Position numbers and translations under genes: made by a program | In this document: positions 58,514 through 64,000 of the stretch, piece after piece | How the letters are laid out: every line of letters starts with the position of its first letter | Position numbering within the stretch: position 1 is the first letter of the stretch | Assembly: GCF_901709675.1 (NCBI RefSeq) | Contig: NC_051089.1 | Coordinates: forward strand, 6,753,476-6,817,475 | From: Syngnathus acus | Lineage: Eukaryota > Chordata > Actinopteri > Syngnathiformes > Syngnathidae | Direction of reading: 5' to 3' | Length of the DNA stretch: 64,000 nt | The notes under the pieces: generated by a model | The model's input: the letters and a program-made list of their open reading frames with translations, nothing else | The model's database searches: none | Told to the model about the DNA's origin: nothing

Positions 58514-60572
58514 CAGACAAAGTTGACAGCTGGTGAATGCACTTTTTCGACAATGGAGACTTTCTGTAATTTTAAAATGCCGTTCATGTTTGGCCTCAAT
58601 ATACCTCCTACAAAAAAGCCTTTTTTTTTTTTTTTTTTAACTTTGAAGCATCAACGTTCATACCGCATCTTTATTTTAACCTTAGAGAGCCCTGGTAGCC
58701 GACTTTCTTGCATTTGTGGTGATGTTTTTTCACTTAATCATTTATTTTTATTGCTTCAAAATCAACTTGATTTTGTTTTTGCCTCTCTGTGTATCAAGCA
58801 GTTAGCGATGGAGTTGCAACTCATTCTTTAACACCTTCACCAACACATTTTAAGAAGTTGTGCTCGCTATCTGTCAATTCAACATGAAGTGTGACATTTA
58901 AAAAAAAAAAAAAGTATATTTATAAAGTAGATGCAGTGCAAATTTTGTCTTTTAAAATCCCCCTATAATAATAATAATACAGAGACTGGAAGCTTGAGGA
59001 AAATAAATAATAACTGCATCTCGGCGTTAGAGATCAAAATTGATGGGAAAAAATATATCTATCTGTGTGGAGATTTTGAAGTCGGAATAGTAGAGTTCAC
59101 AAGGTCTATCGACTAGAATGGCAGCTGGTGTCATACTTTTAACGAATATATTTAATGATCATACTTGGAACAAAGCACATAGGAACAGCATTGGTCACCG
59201 AGTTGAAAGACATTATTATCTAAACTCCAAGCAAATGTAACGTTCCTAAAAGACAAACAAGAGGCAGAATTTGTGTAATTGACTGAGGAAAAAAGACTTT
59301 GTCCACAAACCTAAATGGGTCCATTTAAGCTCAATAATGGTGAACTCTCACAAATAAATCCCGAGCAATTGTGAACAAGCTTTTTGTGTCCAAAACATGC
59401 AGCAGATGTTCCACCTTAGCCAGCTCTTGGAAGCACAGAACCCTGGCAGACCTTTTTTTTCCATTGACGTCACAAATGTATGTTTCCCAGTTCACGAGTT
59501 TGAAATAAATCCTCTGAGGTCGAACACGCAATGGTGAACATATTTGGAATTTTCTTTTGCCAGCCCACCTTCTCAACTTGGCTCCTTCCCCCGGCTTATT
59601 AGTCCTTTACACTGCGCATGATTCATCACAAGCACTTAAGTCTTTTAAAACTTGTTAATTATAGCTTTGCGTCTGCATAGCCGCTAAGGAGTCTGGTTCA
59701 GTTAGGTTCAGATCAATGAATTCTGACCAGGCTTGCATTTCCACTCTGGCCTGGTGATAGCTTCCTTTGCTACAAAAATAGCGTGACATCATTGTAAAAC
59801 ATCAGCAGGTCATTCACCATTTAATTAAACTAATAGGATAAATGCGACACAATGATGACGGTTTTTTTCTAGAAACATGAGAGATGGGGCACAACTTCCT
59901 CTCACCAACATAACCCACAGGAGTCTGAAATCACAGAAAAATATGCATTGTGCCAAATAAGAAGAACGTATTGACTGGTAAAAGCTTTTGTGATTTTATT
60001 TGGATATCATTAAGTAAAACATTAATCACTCTATCGTATTTTTCCCTCAGCTCAATGGACATAGTGCTGCTCCTCTTTGTGTTTGAGCCTTGGCCAACAG
60101 GGGGCAGTATAATACATGGAGCGGGTCGGAATTCGTCAATATTAGCACTTAGTTCCAAAACTTTATGCCTCAGTCTTGTGAAAGCCTCTTTAATGTCAAC
60201 TATTATTATCTCCATGCCTCATCATCTCTTTGTCCGCCCCAGCATCCAGTCAAAGGTCAAGCTTATGACCTTGTCTGTGTCCAAGTCATGTGGCCACTCA
60301 GCAGCCGCGCAGCCTCACGCTGCCACCCAATCAGCCCGCCCTCGTCCTCGCCATCGATCGCCCTCCACTCACCCCTCAAGGACGGAAATCCAAACCCACA
60401 TTCCAAACCTCCTCTGCCTCGCCACTTCACTCTTTTATGGTTAGCGCCACAGCTCAAGGTTGCAGTGACCAGCAGACCCATGAATAAATAATAAAGTGGC
60501 TAGGAATCACTTTCAGAAAAGCCATTTACTGTCCTATTGTGTTCTTCAAGAGGTGATGTGAGTGAGTGTCTC

Positions 60573-60600
60573 AGTGTGTGTGTGTGTGCATGTGTGTGTA
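60573..60600. repeat. (GT)n microsatellite
   Basis: A GT tract interrupted by CAT. Confidence 0.9.
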
Positions 60601-60699
60601 TAACAAGAGGTTGCTGAGTGCGACTAGAACGTTTAGTTAACTAAAAGCCTCGCAGGCCAGAGAGTTGACTTTAGTGATGCAAAAATCACCTCTGTGTTG

Positions 60700-61135
60700 A
60701 CCTTGGGTGTTTTTCCTCTTTTTTTTCCACCTACTACAGCATTTCTTCTTTCCTACATGGTTTGTTTTTTCATCACTCTTTCTGGCCATGACCTCTTCGG
60801 CAGCTCCGTCTTCCCGTCCTCCATCCATCTCTTTCCACCTCCTGAGATTCATTGGAGCCTGCTTCTTTTCTTTCCCTCTTTTCATCTCCCATCTTTCTTT
60901 TCCTCCATTCTACCTTACCTTCCGTTGCTTTTCCCCTTGTTTGCTTTTTCTTTGGTTACTTTAGCATCATCAAGTAAGCTTTGTTGCGCCCTTTCAGTCA
61001 TCAATCTTTCTTGTCTGCCTTTTAACTAATCCGTCATGTCTTTGTTTTTTCCCTTTTCATCGTGTCATTCTTTTTTCTTTCCTTTTTTGCATTTCACCAT
61101 CCCTGACATTCTCTTTTTTTTGTTTCTTTTTTGCC
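60700..61135 (+). repeat. Pyrimidine-rich low-complexity region
   Basis: About 430 bp of mainly C and T on the plus strand (many TTTTC, CTTTC, CCTCC runs), equivalent to a purine-rich block on the transcribed mdga1 strand. It yields F/S/P/L-rich open frames without homology. Confidence 0.6.
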
Positions 61136-62473
61136 GTCAATGACACTTAAGTGAGCAGTGATGTCATGACTTGATGTATTGACTGTTGCAGTTTGCCTCA
61201 AGTGAAGCACAGAGAGAGAAGTGACAGGAACTCTTCTAAAAGAACAAAAGTGGTCCAAAATGTTAAAAAAATCCCTCAACATAATATGAGGAGAGACAGA
61301 GAAGAGCATGAGGCAATCAACCAAAGTTTAAAGTAAGATAATATGTGAAACAAAAAGATGTGAGACCAAAAGGAGAAATGATCAGATTGCTCTGTGGGTG
61401 AGTTCTCTTTTCAATCCCATCCAGCTCGGGCAAAGGTAAACAATCGGCCCTGATAAAGGACTGGACAAATCCTCAATCAGCCTCATTCTGACCCAAGCGG
61501 CCTCACCTGCCTAAATGGGAGCCTCCCTCTGAGGGAAGAGTAAAAGCAAATAGAAATAGGCATTGATTGAAAAAGCACAAAAAAAAGACTCTTAATCAGG
61601 ACATCTTATGATGGTAAATGAAGCCATTACACAAGGCAATTTGCTATTCTAAAGCCCAAGGATATGGATAAAAGATTCTGGAATGAAATGAAACCACTTA
61701 TCTAATAAATTAACTACAACGCATGGCCTCTCATCAATAAATGCATTTCAATGTTGTCGGCACAAATTTGTTGGTGTATTGTCTCTCTGATGGCTGCATA
61801 CAGAGAGAATTATGAGGACGCTCTTGATAAACTGGAATGCAGTCATAAATAATAAAGCAGCCAGAGTAGACTTTGAGCAGCCACAGGCAAATCCAAACTT
61901 CTGCTAAAAGGAGGAGAAAAAGACATCACAAGCTCAACTTTATGTAACTTTTGTGCTTGTTGACTGCAAAAATAGTTTTATTCTTTTTCATTTGATGCAT
62001 CCTTTCATTGTATTATTTATACAATTTTTGTAAGGTTTCAATGGTTTTAAGATCAATGTTTTTTTCCCATTCTCATATTCAAGTCAACTAGCTAGTACAC
62101 CATTACAAATGATTTGGAAATTGTTTATTAAGTAGATTAACACAATTTAATGATAGAATAAAGTGCTATTAGTCATCGCACTTTTATCAACTGTTTCACC
62201 TTATCATATTGATGAAGTTGATCAGCACTAGACTCATTCAGTATTTACGGAAAATCCCGTCTTTGGCCAATCAAAGACTGGAACAAGACCAAAATCTAAC
62301 AATAATTACTAATTTCTAAACACTTATGTATTTTTATACTTAGGTGTTGTGTTGCAAGTTATTTCACATCTTCAGCTAAAAATATTTAAAAAATAAAAAT
62401 AACATTTAATACATGCACTATTGAGAGCAAGTATGAATTGTTTATTTGGGAAAATATTCCATAAGCGACTGTA

Positions 62474-62512
62474 GCCAGAAGAAGAAAAAGGAAAAGAAGA
62501 AGAAGTAAGAAG
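62474..62512. repeat. GAA/AAG purine tract
   Basis: An almost pure purine run with repeated GAA units, read directly. Confidence 0.85.
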
Positions 62513-64000
62513 GCAGGGGCTCAGGTGACACGGATCACATGATCAATACAGCTGATGGAGTGCAATGGAAAGGCAGTATGCCCAAAGGGAGACAACGGAG
62601 AACGCCGCAGTATGCTTATCCTACACACAACACTGGCACAGAGGTCAGCACAACTACTCATCACTTCTATTTTATAAGTTTCTTCTCTATAGGCCTTACG
62701 CACGATTCTATGTGGTGTAAAATGGATAAAAGTTGTCTTGTGGGTGTCAAGGTGCAACACACTGTATAATGCAAGAGATGGTAATGATCCGTCAAATACT
62801 CACTGGAAAAAATGACTATAGAAAAAGTTATATTTACTGCTGATGTGTGTGGAGTCAACTCAAGACTGTGAATTCTGCCATGACCTTTTTAGTTCTACTC
62901 CAAAAGTTATGTATATTTGTAAAATTTCAAAAATATTTGGTCTACTGGCTCCACAAAAGAATTAAAAACTGAATTAAAAATATATTACACAACTTGAATA
63001 TTATTTGATTAACAAAAATAGCATTCAAAATATTTTTGAAAAATGTCAGAATATTTAAAAAATTAATTTGCTTTATTTCATTTTTTTGTACATTTTCTGT
63101 ACCCTGTGCCAAAGTGATCAAGTGAAGATGTCATGTTTTCTGGTTCTATATATTCTACAGCAAGTATTAAAAAATATATACTATCTAGCTTTGCTTCCCC
63201 TCATCACATTTATGACTCCTTTTTGCTCCTTTCCTTGTTCCTCCTGTAATCTTGCATCATTCAATTTCAGCTATATTGCCCCAACCGTCTAATCTTTCCC
63301 AATCGTACGCTTTTTCATCCACGCGTGTGCTTGTTTTCACATTATTATCAAGTATCAGCAATTGCTCGTCCTGACACACGTGTGAAATTAACAAGCTGTT
63401 TGCACCTTACTTGGCTTCACGCTGGATTTTACACATTGTGAGAACAAGAAACTAAATGCAGTTATAAAAGCAATAATAAAAATGTCTATTTTTCTCCCCT
63501 GTGGTTACCTACAGTACATTATCTCCCGATATTGTTTTATCAGCTTATATGTGGAAAATTTAATCATCCGGTTTCATTTTCGCTACCCCCAAGGTTTCCC
63601 TGTCTGGAAACATATCCGTGCATGCATAAACAATGTAAGGCTTGTAGTGATGCGCATATATACCAAAATAAAAAGCTGTCATGATGATGTAGAGCAGTTC
63701 TGCACGATTGCAAACAACAACGACAATAATGGTCATATTGTTCAATTCATCCATCATCAAAATTGAGCATTTTCTTTGTAAAGGCAGATTTTTAGTGTGG
63801 TGTGAAACTGCAAAATTTATAGTGGCTTACGTATGTACTAAAAAACCCAAAAATAAAGTAGAAAAGTATTAACTGGTTTAAAATACCTTAAGAAGGGAGC
63901 AAGATCTTTTTTTCTTTTTCAAGCTAGAGTGATATTATATCTTGCAAAGGCCATTGTTGTGTGTTGTATAAAATTGTGGTCAGATTTATTTTTATGTGTT

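Larger units (their letters stand above)
53233..64000 (-). other. Partial large intron upstream of the second Ig1 exon
   Basis: At least 10.8 kb of intron. It contains a mariner-like fossil (54949-55190), a hAT-like solo end (55618-55653), a 98-bp tandem duplication (57107-57302), a GGAT array (58358-58513), smaller microsatellites and a strongly pyrimidine-rich block at about 60700-61135. I looked for the exon encoding the first half of Ig1, which must end in phase 0 before VRWTK, and found no candidate. Confidence 0.75.

Noticed and set aside
58302-58831. Open frames with MDGW or HPSI repeats
   Set aside because: They are translations of the GGAT microsatellite.
60694-61029. 111-codon plus-strand frame rich in F, S, P and L
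   Set aside because: It is produced by the pyrimidine-rich low-complexity block.
61479-61508. Possible tiny minus-strand exon between CTCTTCCCTCAG and GTGAGG
   Set aside because: The 22-nt segment does not encode anything resembling Ig1 and does not supply the required phase-0 end with a proline-rich Ig strand. It is probably a chance pair of splice-like signals.
1-64000. CRISPR arrays, operons, prokaryotic or viral gene clusters
   Set aside because: None of the expected repeat-spacer structure or dense coding was seen. The whole window behaves as vertebrate intron and exon sequence.

Overview
The window is ordinary vertebrate nuclear DNA, almost certainly from a teleost fish. Introns are long, splice sites are of the canonical GT-AG type, microsatellites are frequent, and there is one well-preserved tRNA-derived SINE plus eroded pieces of other fish-type repeats. 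The species cannot be read from the sequence; a percomorph teleost is the best inference.

One protein-coding gene is supported. It lies on the minus strand and runs from the right of the window to the left edge: mdga1, MAM domain-containing glycosylphosphatidylinositol anchor protein 1. I located fifteen coding exons between 53232 and 757. In transcript order they encode the second half of Ig1, Ig2 (two exons), Ig3, Ig4, Ig5 and Ig6 (one exon each), the fibronectin type III domain (two exons), a 24-nt microexon, the MAM domain (four exons) and the hydrophobic GPI-attachment tail with the stop codon. All junctions agree in phase, and the exons add up to 2664 nt, exactly 888 codons including the stop. 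The first exons (signal peptide and first half of Ig1, roughly 70 residues by comparison with the human protein as I remember it) were not found and probably lie beyond base 64000.

Layout from left to right: 1-756 is the 3' UTR or downstream flank; 757-842 is the GPI exon; 2120-13207 carries the MAM exons; 16218-16602 the microexon and the second FN3 exon; 20468-20984 the first FN3 exon and Ig6; 23566-26319 Ig5, Ig4 and Ig3; 32030-33447 Ig2; 33448-53057 is a 19.6 kb intron; 53058-53232 is the second Ig1 exon; 53233-64000 is the beginning of another large intron. No other convincing gene, RNA gene or CRISPR array was found. Long open frames elsewhere are either repeat-derived or unsupported.

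In known family members the product sits on the outer face of the neuronal membrane and binds neuroligins in cis through Ig1-Ig2, blocking neurexin binding and so limiting synapse formation. The points most worth checking are the 24-nt microexon between FN3 and MAM with a UGC motif at its acceptor, a perfectly duplicated splice donor (9 bp apart) at the last MAM exon, a weak GTACCA donor inside Ig2, a recent 98-bp tandem duplication, a 39-unit perfect GGAT array, and several transposon fossils. I see no sign of a new multi-gene system.
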